A stretch of 64,000 bases of DNA, from contig NZ_CP038267.1 of the NCBI RefSeq assembly GCF_004564375.1, positions 3,164,501-3,228,500 of the forward strand. Reading direction: 5' to 3'. Below the pieces are notes generated by a model. That model had not been told where the DNA came from. It made no database searches and saw only the letters and a list, made by a program, of their open reading frames with translations. Within the stretch, counting starts at the first letter, position 1; the number at the start of each line of letters is the position of its first letter. Positions 56,355 through 64,000 of the stretch are shown here, in pieces. Made by a program: the position numbers and the translations under genes. Source of the DNA: Nocardioides euryhalodurans. Its GTDB lineage: Bacteria; Actinomycetota; Actinomycetes; Propionibacteriales; Nocardioidaceae.

Positions 56355-57062
56355 TCAGCCCTTCGTCGCAGCGGACACGTCGACGCAGACGACACCCTTG
56401 TTGCCGTCCTGGTCCGCGACCACGGTGAGCGAGGGCGCGTTGCTGTCGTCGACGACGGTCCCACCCGCGGCCACGGCGGCGGCGATCCGTCGGTCGACCG
56501 CTTCCGGCGCCACGTAGACCTCGACGTGGAACCGCTGACCCGGGGTCTCGTGCTCCTCGGCGTCCCCGAACCACAGGTTCGGCACCCGCGCCGTGGCGTC
56601 CCGGACCTCGTCGCTGGGGCTGCCGCGTCCCTGCGAGTCAGCGCTCCCCGTCAGCAGGGCGGCCCACACCGGGGCGATGGTGGCCGAGCTCGTCGTGTCG
56701 AGACCGAGCTCGACCTCGCTGACCGAGGCAGGATCGGCGTCGAGCCCCTGGTCGGCCGCGATCTCGGTGATCCGACGCGCGAGGTCGACGTCCTGCTGGG
56801 TCACCCACTCGACGACGTGCTCGGTGCCCTCGTCGTCACGATAGATGGCGTCGGCAGTGACCAGCTCGAGGTCGACGTACCCGCGGCCGATCGACACGCG
56901 CGGGTGGTGGCCGAGGACGTCGCCCGCCTCGCCCACCGCGACGACGAACCGTGCGCCGGCGCCGAAGTCGTCGACCAGGAACCTGGCGTGCAGTCCCTGG
57001 GCGAGCTTGCGCCAGTCGGTCAGGTCGGCCTCGGCGATCCGTTCGCCCCGCAGCATGTCCAT
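56355..57062 (-). CDS. Fusion of a pterin-carbinolamine-dehydratase-like domain and a VOC domain
   Basis: A 235-aa two-domain protein. Residues 1-110 resemble pterin-4a-carbinolamine dehydratase (LTDWRKLAQGLHARFLVDDF, VLGHHPRVSIGRGYVDLEL, with the HH pair and DVDLARRI helix). Residues 120-235 are VOC-like (VPNLWFGDAEEHETPGQRFH, SLTVVADQDGNKGVVCVD). Such fusions occur in actinobacteria; the joint function is unknown. ATG 57062 has TAGGGT 7 nt upstream; ATG 57056 is possible. Confidence 0.85.
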   Translation of the reverse strand: MDMLRGERIAEADLTDWRKLAQGLHARFLVDDFGAGARFVVAVGEAGDVLGHHPRVSIGRGYVDLELVTADAIYRDDEGTEHVVEWVTQQDVDLARRITEIAADQGLDADPASVSEVELGLDTTSSATIAPVWAALLTGSADSQGRGSPSDEVRDATARVPNLWFGDAEEHETPGQRFHVEVYVAPEAVDRRIAAAVAAGGTVVDDSNAPSLTVVADQDGNKGVVCVDVSAATKG

Positions 57063-57069
57063 GGCGGGG

Positions 57070-57075
57070 ACCCTA
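57070..57075 (-). promoter_or_regulatory. leaderless -10 of the dehydratase-VOC gene
   Basis: Minus strand TAGGGT, 7 nt, ATG 57062. Confidence 0.65.
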
Positions 57076-57106
57076 GCCGTGATCCGGCCGCACCGTCCCG
57101 AGCCGG

Positions 57107-58453
57107 TCAGGGCGCGACGAGCGCGGCGACGGCCTCGCCGAACACCTCGGTGTGGCGGTCGACGTCCGCCGCCGAGTGGTGCGGGCTGAGCAGCGCCATG
57201 TTGTGGAACGGCGTCAGCAGCACCCCGCGGTTGAGGCACCACAGGTGCAGGAAGCCCTCGAGCTCCTCGTCGACGGCGGCGGCCGCGGCGGCGCCGTCCC
57301 GCGGTGGCGGGCAGAACCAGTACTCCGCCCGGCAGCCGAGCCGCTGGACGTGCCAGGGCAGTCCGTGGCGCTCGATCACCTCGGTGACCCCGGCCGTGAA
57401 CTGCTCCGCGAGCGGGATGGCCACGGCGAAGTCCTCCTCGCGCAGGCAGGTCGACAGCGTCGCCCGCACCGCGGCGAGCGCGAGGGCGCTGCCGGTGAGG
57501 GTGCCGCCCACGCCCGCGACGTCGATCTCGTGCCCCTTCATGGGGCCGGAGAGGCGTCCCGCCACCTCCGCCGTCATCCCGTACGCCGCCACGGGCACCC
57601 CGCCGCCGATCGGCTTGCCGACGACGAGCAGGTCCGGCTCCAGGCCCCACGCAACCGTGCAGCCGCCCGGCCCCGCGCACAGGGTGTGCGTCTCGTCGAC
57701 CACCAGCAGCACGCCGTGGCGTCGGGTGATCTCGCGGACCGCGTCGAGGTAGCCCGGCTCCGGGAGCACGATCCCGATGTTGGTGAGCGCCGGCTCCATG
57801 AGGAGGCAGGCGACGTCCCCCTCGGCGAGCCTGCGGTCGAGTGCCTCGGCGTCGTTGAAGGGGACCACCGCGGTCGTGACGGCGACGTCCACCTGTGGAC
57901 CGAGAGCTCCGGGCCGCGGCACCACCCGGTCGCCGTCGAGCACGGCCAGGGTCTCGTCGACGGTGCCGTGGTAGCACCAGTCCATGACCGCGACCCGGGG
58001 CCGGCCGGTGAGGTGGCGCGCAAAACGCAGCACGAACCGGTTGGCGTCGGTGGCCGACATCGCCAGCTGCCAGGCCGGCAGCCCGAACCGCCGGGCGAGC
58101 TCCTCGGCCACCCAGATCGCGTCGGGGGAGGGCAGCATCGTGGTGATCCCGGCGCCGGCGCGCGTGGCGAGCGCCTCGGTGACCTGGGGGAGGGCGTGCC
58201 CGGTCATCGCCCCGGTGTCGCCGAGGCACAGGTCGACGTACTCGTGGCCGTCGACGTCGGTGAGCCGCGCGCCGCCGGCGGACTCGACGAAGACCGGGAA
58301 CCGCCCCGGCCACCGGGTCATCCACGGCATCGGGACCCCGGCCAGCAGGCTGCGGTCGGCGGCAGCGGCGAGGTCGGCGGAGGCCGGATGGCCGCGCGCG
58401 AAGCGCTCCTCCTCGTCGGCACGCAGGGAGGCCAGGCGGTCGCGGTCGATCAT
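57107..58453 (-). CDS. Class III PLP-dependent aminotransferase
   Basis: A 448-aa fold-type I aminotransferase related to glutamate-1-semialdehyde aminomutase and acetylornithine/omega-amino acid transaminases. DGHEYVDLCLGDTGAMTGHA near residue 68, the cofactor-binding DEWHG-like MDWCYHGTVDE near 157, LLVVDETHTLCAGPGG near 247 (Asp to the pyridine N) and VVGKPIGGGVPVAAYG near 275 (Schiff-base Lys) are visible. It is not the housekeeping hemL, which has a different active-site context. Substrate unknown. TAGATT lies 6 nt before ATG 58453. Confidence 0.9.
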   Translation of the reverse strand: MIDRDRLASLRADEEERFARGHPASADLAAAADRSLLAGVPMPWMTRWPGRFPVFVESAGGARLTDVDGHEYVDLCLGDTGAMTGHALPQVTEALATRAGAGITTMLPSPDAIWVAEELARRFGLPAWQLAMSATDANRFVLRFARHLTGRPRVAVMDWCYHGTVDETLAVLDGDRVVPRPGALGPQVDVAVTTAVVPFNDAEALDRRLAEGDVACLLMEPALTNIGIVLPEPGYLDAVREITRRHGVLLVVDETHTLCAGPGGCTVAWGLEPDLLVVGKPIGGGVPVAAYGMTAEVAGRLSGPMKGHEIDVAGVGGTLTGSALALAAVRATLSTCLREEDFAVAIPLAEQFTAGVTEVIERHGLPWHVQRLGCRAEYWFCPPPRDGAAAAAAVDEELEGFLHLWCLNRGVLLTPFHNMALLSPHHSAADVDRHTEVFGEAVAALVAP

Positions 58454-58459
58454 GGAGGC

Positions 58460-58465
58460 AATCTA
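58460..58465 (-). promoter_or_regulatory. leaderless -10 of the aminotransferase gene
   Basis: Minus strand TAGATT, 6 nt, ATG 58453. Confidence 0.7.
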
Positions 58466-58508
58466 GGGCGCGGGCGTACCCGGGCGCACCGGGCGACCCG
58501 CGTGACGG

Positions 58509-58514
58509 GACAAT
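58509..58514 (+). promoter_or_regulatory. leaderless -10 of trmB
   Basis: GACAAT, 6 nt, GTG 58521; the first base departs from TANNNT. Confidence 0.5.
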
Positions 58515-58520
58515 GCAGGG

Positions 58521-59252
58521 GTGAACGAACCGGTCCGGCCTGCACGCCCCCACCAGCGGCTCACCGAGGACGGACGCCGGATGCGTGAGGTGCTGAGCTA
58601 CTCGCGCCGTGGCAGCCGCTTCACCCCCTCGCAGGCCGCCGCCTGGGAGGCGTACGCCGACCGCATGGTCATCCCCGACGAGGCCGTCGACGACCCGTCC
58701 TTCCGTCTCTCGGACTGGTTCGGGCGCGAGGCCCCGCTCGTGGTCGAGATCGGCCCGGGGGTGGGGGAGGCCACCGGGGTGCTGGCGGCGGCTCGACCCG
58801 ACCACGACGTCCTGGCCATCGAGGTGTGGCGGCCCGGGGTGGCCGCGGCCCTGGCCGAGGTCGCCACGGCCGGCGCGACCAACGTCCGCTTCTGCTCCGT
58901 GGACGCCGCCTGGATGCTCGAGCACGTGGTCGAGCCCGACCGGCTCGCCGCGCTCTGGACCTTCTTCCCCGACCCCTGGCCGAAGAAGAAGCACCACAAG
59001 CGCCGCCTCGTCGACGCCGGCTTCGCCCGGCTCGCGGCCTCCCGGCTCCGTCCGGGCGGGGAGTGGCGGCTCGCCACCGACTGGCCCGACTACGCCGAGC
59101 AGATGCACGAGGTCCTCGACGCCGAGCCGCTGCTCGAGGGCGGCGAGGTGGAGCGGTGGTCCGAGCGGCCGGTCACCAAGTTCGAGCGCAAGGGCCTGGC
59201 CGTGGGGCGCTCCATCACCGACCTCAGCTACCGGCGGGTCGTGCCCTCCTAG
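58521..59252 (+). CDS. trmB: tRNA (guanine-N7)-methyltransferase TrmB
   Basis: A 243-aa TrmB. LVVEIGPGVGEATGVLAAA near residue 74 binds S-adenosylmethionine, FCSVDAAWMLEHVV follows, and FFPDPWPKKKHHKRRLVD near 153 is the family signature with the tRNA-binding Lys/His cluster. GEWRLATDWPDYAEQMHEVL and the WSERPVTKFERKG tail complete the match. It makes m7G46 in tRNA variable loops. GTG start; its TAG stop lies in the palindrome at 59248. Confidence 0.95.
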   Translation: MNEPVRPARPHQRLTEDGRRMREVLSYSRRGSRFTPSQAAAWEAYADRMVIPDEAVDDPSFRLSDWFGREAPLVVEIGPGVGEATGVLAAARPDHDVLAIEVWRPGVAAALAEVATAGATNVRFCSVDAAWMLEHVVEPDRLAALWTFFPDPWPKKKHHKRRLVDAGFARLAASRLRPGGEWRLATDWPDYAEQMHEVLDAEPLLEGGEVERWSERPVTKFERKGLAVGRSITDLSYRRVVPS

Positions 59253-59347
59253 GGCCTGTCTCCCAGCTCCATGGCCTGCTGCGCTCCGCCCGCGGGCACC
59301 TCGCTGGACGACGCTCGCGACGGCCGAGAGCTGAGACCCGCCCTAGG
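59248..59347. repeat. long inverted repeat between convergent genes
   Basis: Left arm 59248-59269 (CCTAGGGCCTGTCTCCCAGC...) and right arm 59328-59347 (GAGCTGAGACCCGCCCTAGG) pair over about 18 of 22 positions; the interior can pair partly (CGGCC/GGCCT). The stop codons of trmB and of the gene at 59343 both lie in the CCTAGG ends. It may be a bidirectional terminator or a fourth, unrelated repeat. Confidence 0.65.
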
Positions 59348-59756
59348 CCGCGTGGGGCAGCACCCCGGCATCGACCAGCAGGGTCTCGACGCGCAGTCGC
59401 TCCCGGTCGAGCTCGGCACCGGGTGGGAGGACGCCGACGAGGTGCGGGATGTCCAGGGTGTCGGCCGCCTCGGCGAGCACCCGGTCGTAGGCCTGACGAC
59501 GCCCCTCGTACTGCGCGAACCTCATGCCGTCCTGGTGGTAGCGGACCGAGATCCGACGCACGTCGGCCGCGATCTGCTCGATCGGGCGGGTCGGGGGCGC
59601 CTCGGTCTCGGGACGCCCCAGGACCCGCCGGCCGAGCCGGACCAGGAGCCGCCAGCTGCGCCACTCGTAGAGACCGCCCAGGAGCGCCGCGAGGATGATC
59701 TTGAGCACCATCGCGATCAGCAGCAACGAGGCCACGGCCTCGAGGACCCCGGACAT
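59343..59756 (-). CDS. Membrane-anchored hypothetical protein
   Basis: A 137-aa protein: an N-terminal membrane helix at about 3-28 (LEAVASLLLIAMVLKIILAA), a basic stretch, and a soluble helical domain (EQIAADVRRISVRYHQDGMR, GRRQAYDRVLAEAADTLDIP). ATG 59756 is chosen at the start of the helix. The family resembles small actinobacterial proteins without named function. Divergent from the MFS gene. Confidence 0.8.
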   Translation of the reverse strand: MSGVLEAVASLLLIAMVLKIILAALLGGLYEWRSWRLLVRLGRRVLGRPETEAPPTRPIEQIAADVRRISVRYHQDGMRFAQYEGRRQAYDRVLAEAADTLDIPHLVGVLPPGAELDRERLRVETLLVDAGVLPHAA

Positions 59757-59818
59757 GCTCCGACCGTACGCCGCCGTCCGGGACCCGGCCACACCCTGCG
59801 CTGGCAGCATCCTGCCCC

Positions 59819-59824
59819 TACGAT
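59819..59824 (+). promoter_or_regulatory. leaderless -10 of the MFS gene
   Basis: TACGAT, 6 nt, GTG 59831. Confidence 0.7.
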
Positions 59825-59830
59825 CTCTCG

Positions 59831-61153
59831 GTGACCGTCATCCGCGAGCCGGGCGCGCGCACCGGGATCCACCGCGCCTGGTGGGTCGCCGGGGTCACGA
59901 TGGCCGCACTCGTCGCCGCTGCCGGGTTCCGCTCCTCGACCGGCGCGCTCCTGGTCCCGCTCGAGGAGGAGTTCGGCTGGTCCCGGGCGACCACGAGCGG
60001 CGCGGTGAGCCTCAACCTGGTCGTCTACGGACTCACCGCCCCCTTCGCCGCAGCCCTGATGGAGCGCTTCGGCGTGCGCCGGGTGGTGGCCGCCGCGCTG
60101 GCCCTGGTCGCCCTCGGCTCCGGCCTGACCCTGGTGATGACCAGCCCGTGGCAGCTCTGGCTGCTGTGGGGCTTCGCCGTCGGGATCGGCACCGGTTCGC
60201 TGGCCCTCGTCTTCGGCGCCATCGTCGCGAACCGGTGGTTCGTCCGCCACCGCGGGGTGGTGGTGGGCGTCTTCAGCGCGGCCAGCTCCACCGGCCAGCT
60301 GGTCTTCCTGCCCGCGATCGCGGCGCTGGCGGCCGGCCCCGGGTGGCGGTGGGCGGCGGCGCTGGTGACGGTGTTCGCGCTGCTGCTCGTGCCCCTCGTG
60401 CTGTGGGTGCTGCGGGACTCCCCGGCGCAGGTCGGCACCACGCCGTACGGCGCCCCGGACGACGAGCCGGCCACCCCGCCACCTGCACCCGCCGAAGGGG
60501 CCGGAGCGGCGACGCTGGCCCTGCGCACCCTGCGGGAGAGCTCACGCTCGCGCACGTTCTGGATCCTTCTCGGCACCTTCTGGATCTGCGGCTGGTCGAC
60601 CAACGGACTGATCGGCACCCACTTCATCCCTGCGGCGCACGACCACGGGATGCCCGCCACCACGAGCGCCGGGTTGCTGGCGCTGATCGGTGTCTTCGAC
60701 ATCGTCGGGACCGTCGCCAGCGGCTGGCTCACCGACCGGGTGGACAGCCGCTACCTGCTGTTCGGCTACTACTTCTTCCGCGGGTTGTCGCTGCTCGCCG
60801 TGCCGTGGCTGCTCGGCCCGCACGTGCACCCGAGCCTGTTCCTGTTCATCCTGTTCTACGGGCTCGACTGGGTCGCCACGGTCCCTCCGACGGTCGCCCT
60901 GTGCCGCCAGCACTTCGGGATCGAGCGTTCCGGCGTGGTCTTCGGCTGGGTCTTCGCCTCCCACATGGTCGGCGCGGGGGTGGCCGCCAGCTTCGCGGGA
61001 TGGGTGCGGACGGTGCAGGGTGACTACCTCGCGGCCTGGCTCACGGCCGGTGGGCTGTGCGTCCTGGCCGCCGTCGCGTGCCTCGCGATCCCCGCCTCGG
61101 GGGCGGCCGGTTCCATCCGATTTGGCTTCACGCGGACGCGTCTGCCAAGATAG
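59831..61153 (+). CDS. OFA/monocarboxylate-type MFS transporter
   Basis: A 440-aa, 12-helix MFS protein. LLVPLEEEFGWSRATTSGAV near residue 42 is the signature of the oxalate/formate and monocarboxylate subgroup (MCT/OFA). RFGVRRVVAAALALVALGS and IVANRWFVRHRGVVVGVFSA are the next conserved parts; a hydrophilic loop (PDDEPATPPPAPAEGAG) separates the halves. It may carry an organic acid. Leaderless GTG. Confidence 0.92.
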   Translation: MTVIREPGARTGIHRAWWVAGVTMAALVAAAGFRSSTGALLVPLEEEFGWSRATTSGAVSLNLVVYGLTAPFAAALMERFGVRRVVAAALALVALGSGLTLVMTSPWQLWLLWGFAVGIGTGSLALVFGAIVANRWFVRHRGVVVGVFSAASSTGQLVFLPAIAALAAGPGWRWAAALVTVFALLLVPLVLWVLRDSPAQVGTTPYGAPDDEPATPPPAPAEGAGAATLALRTLRESSRSRTFWILLGTFWICGWSTNGLIGTHFIPAAHDHGMPATTSAGLLALIGVFDIVGTVASGWLTDRVDSRYLLFGYYFFRGLSLLAVPWLLGPHVHPSLFLFILFYGLDWVATVPPTVALCRQHFGIERSGVVFGWVFASHMVGAGVAASFAGWVRTVQGDYLAAWLTAGGLCVLAAVACLAIPASGAAGSIRFGFTRTRLPR

Positions 61154-61450
61154 TCCGGTTGCTTCGGCGGGTTGCCGGGGTGCGCCACATCTTGACTACT
61201 TAATCGCGTCTCACGAGATCGAAGCGGTAGGACCTGTGTGGTCGCACCGAACCGTGAGACCCGATCGGCCCGGGCTCACGCCGGGCGCCACCAGACAACG
61301 AGCAGGATCCTTGCGGTCTTGTGTTGCGCCACGTTGCGCGACACGCCCGACCGCGGGGGTCGGAGCTCGGGTGGGAGCGATGCGGAGGTCCCCGACCGGG
61401 GGCTCCGGGACAGTACGCGGCACTGACTACGAAGAGGACGAGAGAGACCT
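61154..61450 (+). promoter_or_regulatory. S10 operon leader region
   Basis: 297 bp without a gene. It holds an AT-rich spot TTGACTACTTAATC at 61192-61205 that may contain the promoter (TTGACT as -35, no convincing -10 at 17 bp), then a long GC-rich leader of about 220 nt and a Shine-Dalgarno-like GAGGACGAGAG at 61435-61445. A long leader fits translational feedback by a ribosomal protein, but I could not fold it by eye. Confidence 0.45.
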
Positions 61451-61759
61451 ATGGCGGGACAGAAGATCCGCATCAGGCTCAAGGCCTATGACCACGAGGT
61501 GATCGACACCTCGGCGCGCAAGATCGTGGACACCGTCACCCGTACGGGTGCCAAGGTCGCCGGCCCGGTGCCGCTGCCGACCGAGAAGAACGTCTACTGC
61601 GTCATCCGCTCGCCCCACAAGTACAAGGACTCGCGCGAGCACTTCGAGATGCGCACCCACAAGCGCCTCATCGACATCATCGACCCCACCCCCAAGACCG
61701 TCGACTCGCTGATGCGCCTGGATCTTCCCGCCGGCGTCGACATCGAGATCAAGCTCTGA
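61451..61759 (+). CDS. rpsJ: 30S ribosomal protein S10
   Basis: A 102-aa S10 (NusE) of normal length: [40 protein letters not shown] and [20 protein letters not shown] are conserved. It is part of the 30S head and of antitermination complexes. First gene of the S10 operon. Confidence 0.99.
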   Translation: MAGQKIRIRLKAYDHEVIDTSARKIVDTVTRTGAKVAGPVPLPTEKNVYCVIRSPHKYKDSREHFEMRTHKRLIDIIDPTPKTVDSLMRLDLPAGVDIEIKL

Positions 61760-61769
61760 GGAATCTTCG

Positions 61770-62444
61770 ATGACTGCCACTTTCGAACGCACCGTCAAGG
61801 GACTGCTGGGCACCAAGCTCGGCATGACCCAGCTCTGGGACGAGAACAACCGCATCGTCCCCGTCACCGTGATCGCGGCGACCACCAACGTGGTCACCCA
61901 GGTCCGCCTGCCCGAGACCGACGGCTACAACGCCGTCCAGGTCGGCTACGGCGAGATCGACGGCCGCAAGGTCACCAAGCCGCAGGCGGGTCACTTCACC
62001 AAGGCCGGGACGACCGCGCGTCGTCACCTGGTCGAGATCCGGACCAGCGACGCCGCCGCGTACTCCGTCGGCCAGGAGCTGGGTGTCGACACCTTCGCCG
62101 CCGGCGAGGAGATCGACGTCACCGGCACCAGCAAGGGCAAGGGCTTCGCCGGAACCATGAAGCGTCACGGCTTCTCCGGCGTGGGCGCCTCCCACGGTGC
62201 GCACCGCAACCACCGCAAGCCGGGCTCGATCGGCGCCTGCGCGACCCCCGGTCGCGTGTTCAAGGGCGTCCGGATGGCCGGCCGCATGGGTACGGACACC
62301 GTCACCACCCAGAACCTCACCGTGCACGCGGTGGACGCCGAGAAGGGCCTGATCCTCGTGAAGGGCGCCATCCCCGGCCCCAAGGGTGGTCTGGTCGTGC
62401 TGCGCACCGCCGCGAAGAAGACCGTTGAGAATGGAGAGGCCTGA
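61770..62444 (+). CDS. rplC: 50S ribosomal protein L3
   Basis: A 224-aa L3. [20 protein letters not shown] near the N-terminus, [19 protein letters not shown] near 123 and [20 protein letters not shown] near 152 are diagnostic; the last segment reaches the peptidyl-transferase centre. It follows rpsJ by 10 bp. Confidence 0.99.
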   Translation: MTATFERTVKGLLGTKLGMTQLWDENNRIVPVTVIAATTNVVTQVRLPETDGYNAVQVGYGEIDGRKVTKPQAGHFTKAGTTARRHLVEIRTSDAAAYSVGQELGVDTFAAGEEIDVTGTSKGKGFAGTMKRHGFSGVGASHGAHRNHRKPGSIGACATPGRVFKGVRMAGRMGTDTVTTQNLTVHAVDAEKGLILVKGAIPGPKGGLVVLRTAAKKTVENGEA

Positions 62445-62446
62445 GC

Positions 62447-63097
62447 ATGGCTGACACCGTCAAGACCCTGAAGGTCGAGCTCCCGGCAGCGATCTTCGAC
62501 GTCGAGGTCAACGTCCCGCTGATCCACCAGGTCGTGGTGGCCCAGCAGGCGGCCGCGCGTCAGGGCACCCACGCCACCAAGACCCGCGGCGAGGTCCGCG
62601 GCGGTGGCGCGAAGCCCTACAAGCAGAAGGGCACCGGCCGCGCCCGTCAGGGCTCGACCCGCGCGCCGCAGTTCGCCGGCGGTGGCGTCGTCCACGGCCC
62701 GCAGCCGCGTGACTACTCCCAGCGGACCCCCAAGAAGATGAAGGCCGCCGCCCTGCGCAGCGCCCTCTCCGACCGGGCCCGCAACGACCGGATCCACGTC
62801 GTGGACAGCCTCGTGAGCGGCGACAAGCCGTCCACCAGGTCGGCGCTCGGTGCGCTGGCCGGGCTCGCCGACCGCACCAAGTTCCTCGTGGTGCTCGAGC
62901 GCAACGACTCGATGACCTGGCTCTCGCTGCGCAACGCGCCCGAGGTCCACATCGTCGCGGTCGACCAGCTCAACACCTACGACGTGCTGGCCTCCGACGA
63001 CGTGGTCTTCACCAAGGGCGCCTACGACGCCTTCGTGAGCAAGGCCGCCCCGGCGGACGAGAAGCAGGCCGCCAAGGCCGAGGAGGGCGAGAAGTGA
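62447..63097 (+). CDS. rplD: 50S ribosomal protein L4
   Basis: A 216-aa L4. [20 protein letters not shown] and [20 protein letters not shown] are the exit-tunnel loop, and [14 protein letters not shown] follows. The short C-terminal tail ([16 protein letters not shown]) is charged. L4 represses the S10 operon in some bacteria. Its stop overlaps rplW by 4 bp. Confidence 0.99.
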   Translation: MADTVKTLKVELPAAIFDVEVNVPLIHQVVVAQQAAARQGTHATKTRGEVRGGGAKPYKQKGTGRARQGSTRAPQFAGGGVVHGPQPRDYSQRTPKKMKAAALRSALSDRARNDRIHVVDSLVSGDKPSTRSALGALAGLADRTKFLVVLERNDSMTWLSLRNAPEVHIVAVDQLNTYDVLASDDVVFTKGAYDAFVSKAAPADEKQAAKAEEGEK

Positions 63098-63390
63098 GCA
63101 CCCTGCACAAGGACCACCGCGACGTCCTGATCGCACCGGTGGTGTCCGAGAAGAGCTACGGCCTCCTCGACGCCAACAAGTACACGTTCCTGGTGCGCCC
63201 GGACGCCAACAAGACCGAGATCAAGATCGCGGTCGAGAAGGTGTTCGACGTCAAGGTCACGTCGGTCAACACGATCAACCGCCAGGGCAAGACCCGCCGT
63301 ACGCGTTACGGCATCGGCAAGCGCGCGAGCACCAAGCGCGCCATCGTCAGCCTCGCTGAGGGCCACCGCATCGACATCTTCGGCGCCTGA
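63094..63390 (+). CDS. rplW: 50S ribosomal protein L23
   Basis: A 98-aa L23: [40 protein letters not shown] and [19 protein letters not shown]. It lies at the tunnel exit and docks trigger factor and SRP. GTG overlaps the rplD stop. Confidence 0.99.
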   Translation: MSTLHKDHRDVLIAPVVSEKSYGLLDANKYTFLVRPDANKTEIKIAVEKVFDVKVTSVNTINRQGKTRRTRYGIGKRASTKRAIVSLAEGHRIDIFGA

Positions 63391-63410
63391 GCGCCCGAGA
63401 AGGAACAGAC

Positions 63411-64000
<590 letters not shown>

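Noticed and set aside
57107..58453. Housekeeping hemL (glutamate-1-semialdehyde aminomutase)
   Set aside because: The lysine context (VVGKPIGGGVP) resembles the family, but the rest of the sequence, such as the MDWCYHGT cofactor motif and the lack of heme genes nearby, favours another class III aminotransferase.

Overview
The window is chromosomal DNA of a high-GC actinobacterium, most likely a member of Nocardioidaceae or a close relative. The evidence is the very high G+C in third codon positions, frequent GTG and TTG starts, 1-8 bp gene overlaps, a stand-alone GroEL2-type chaperonin behind CIRCE operators, actinobacterial families (DUF3027, DUF2530, DUF4031, an XPB-type helicase with its WYL/helicase-associated neighbour) and the str and S10 ribosomal operons in actinobacterial order. 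At least eighteen genes have a TANNNT -10 hexamer ending 6-8 nt before the start codon, which indicates pervasive leaderless transcription. No tRNA, rRNA, insertion sequence, integrase or CRISPR array is visible, and no gene-free stretch exceeds 300 bases.

Layout. 1-357: end of a VWA/Tad-pilus-like protein. 376-2336: tandem CIRCE operators, groEL, hairpins. 2406-4256: a compact module of a CarH/LitR-like adenosylcobalamin-binding protein without a DNA-binding domain, a sigma-70-family (ECF-like) factor and a single-pass membrane protein that may be its anti-sigma partner. 4271-6049: a palindromic repeat, an FMN reductase, a MobA/MocA-like nucleotidyltransferase and a flavin-binding split-barrel protein. 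6118-11308: a LacI-controlled operon (lacI, ribokinase-like, RpiB-like, an Nramp-like transporter lacking the metal motifs, a small membrane protein, a 3-hydroxyisobutyrate dehydrogenase-like protein), probably for catabolism of a pentose or tetrose-type sugar or polyol.

11433-21516: a molybdenum-hydroxylase cluster of the form II CO-dehydrogenase-like type. It holds coxD-, coxE- and xdhC/coxF-like maturation genes, a GAF/winged-helix regulator, two fluoride channel genes on the other strand, and coxS-, coxL-, coxM- and coxG-like genes. CRP/GlxR-like sites of the same design precede the regulator and coxS. 21570-26734: an AlkB-like dioxygenase behind a perfect actinobacterial SOS box, a GntR regulator whose Shine-Dalgarno sequence lies in a hairpin, and small stress genes including cutC, DUF4031, an HD hydrolase, an MpaB-like protein, PspC and Dps. 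27112-32491: XPB-like helicase, an atypical HemK/PrmC-like methyltransferase, a CGNR-type regulator and the helicase-associated WYL protein. 32570-38437: PP2C phosphatase, FHA protein, GAF/PucR regulator, 3-hydroxybutyrate dehydrogenase and MHS-family transporter.

38480-50000: inositol-phosphatase-like enzyme, acyl-CoA synthetase, secreted subtilase, HAD phosphatase, then a block of cold-shock protein, MFS, DUF3027, methyltransferase, DUF2530, purine permease and GrpB. 49615-51335: MarR plus MFS exporter. 51345-55845: the str operon (rpsL, rpsG, fusA, tuf). 55956-61153: seven unrelated genes, including trmB. 61451-64000: start of the S10 operon (rpsJ, rplC, rplD, rplW, partial rplB).

Three long imperfect palindromes ending in GATAGT-like sequence are scattered over 10 kb. 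Two share an identical arm of 24 bases, and one lies in frame inside the xdhC gene. All function calls rest on motifs read by eye; no database search was run.
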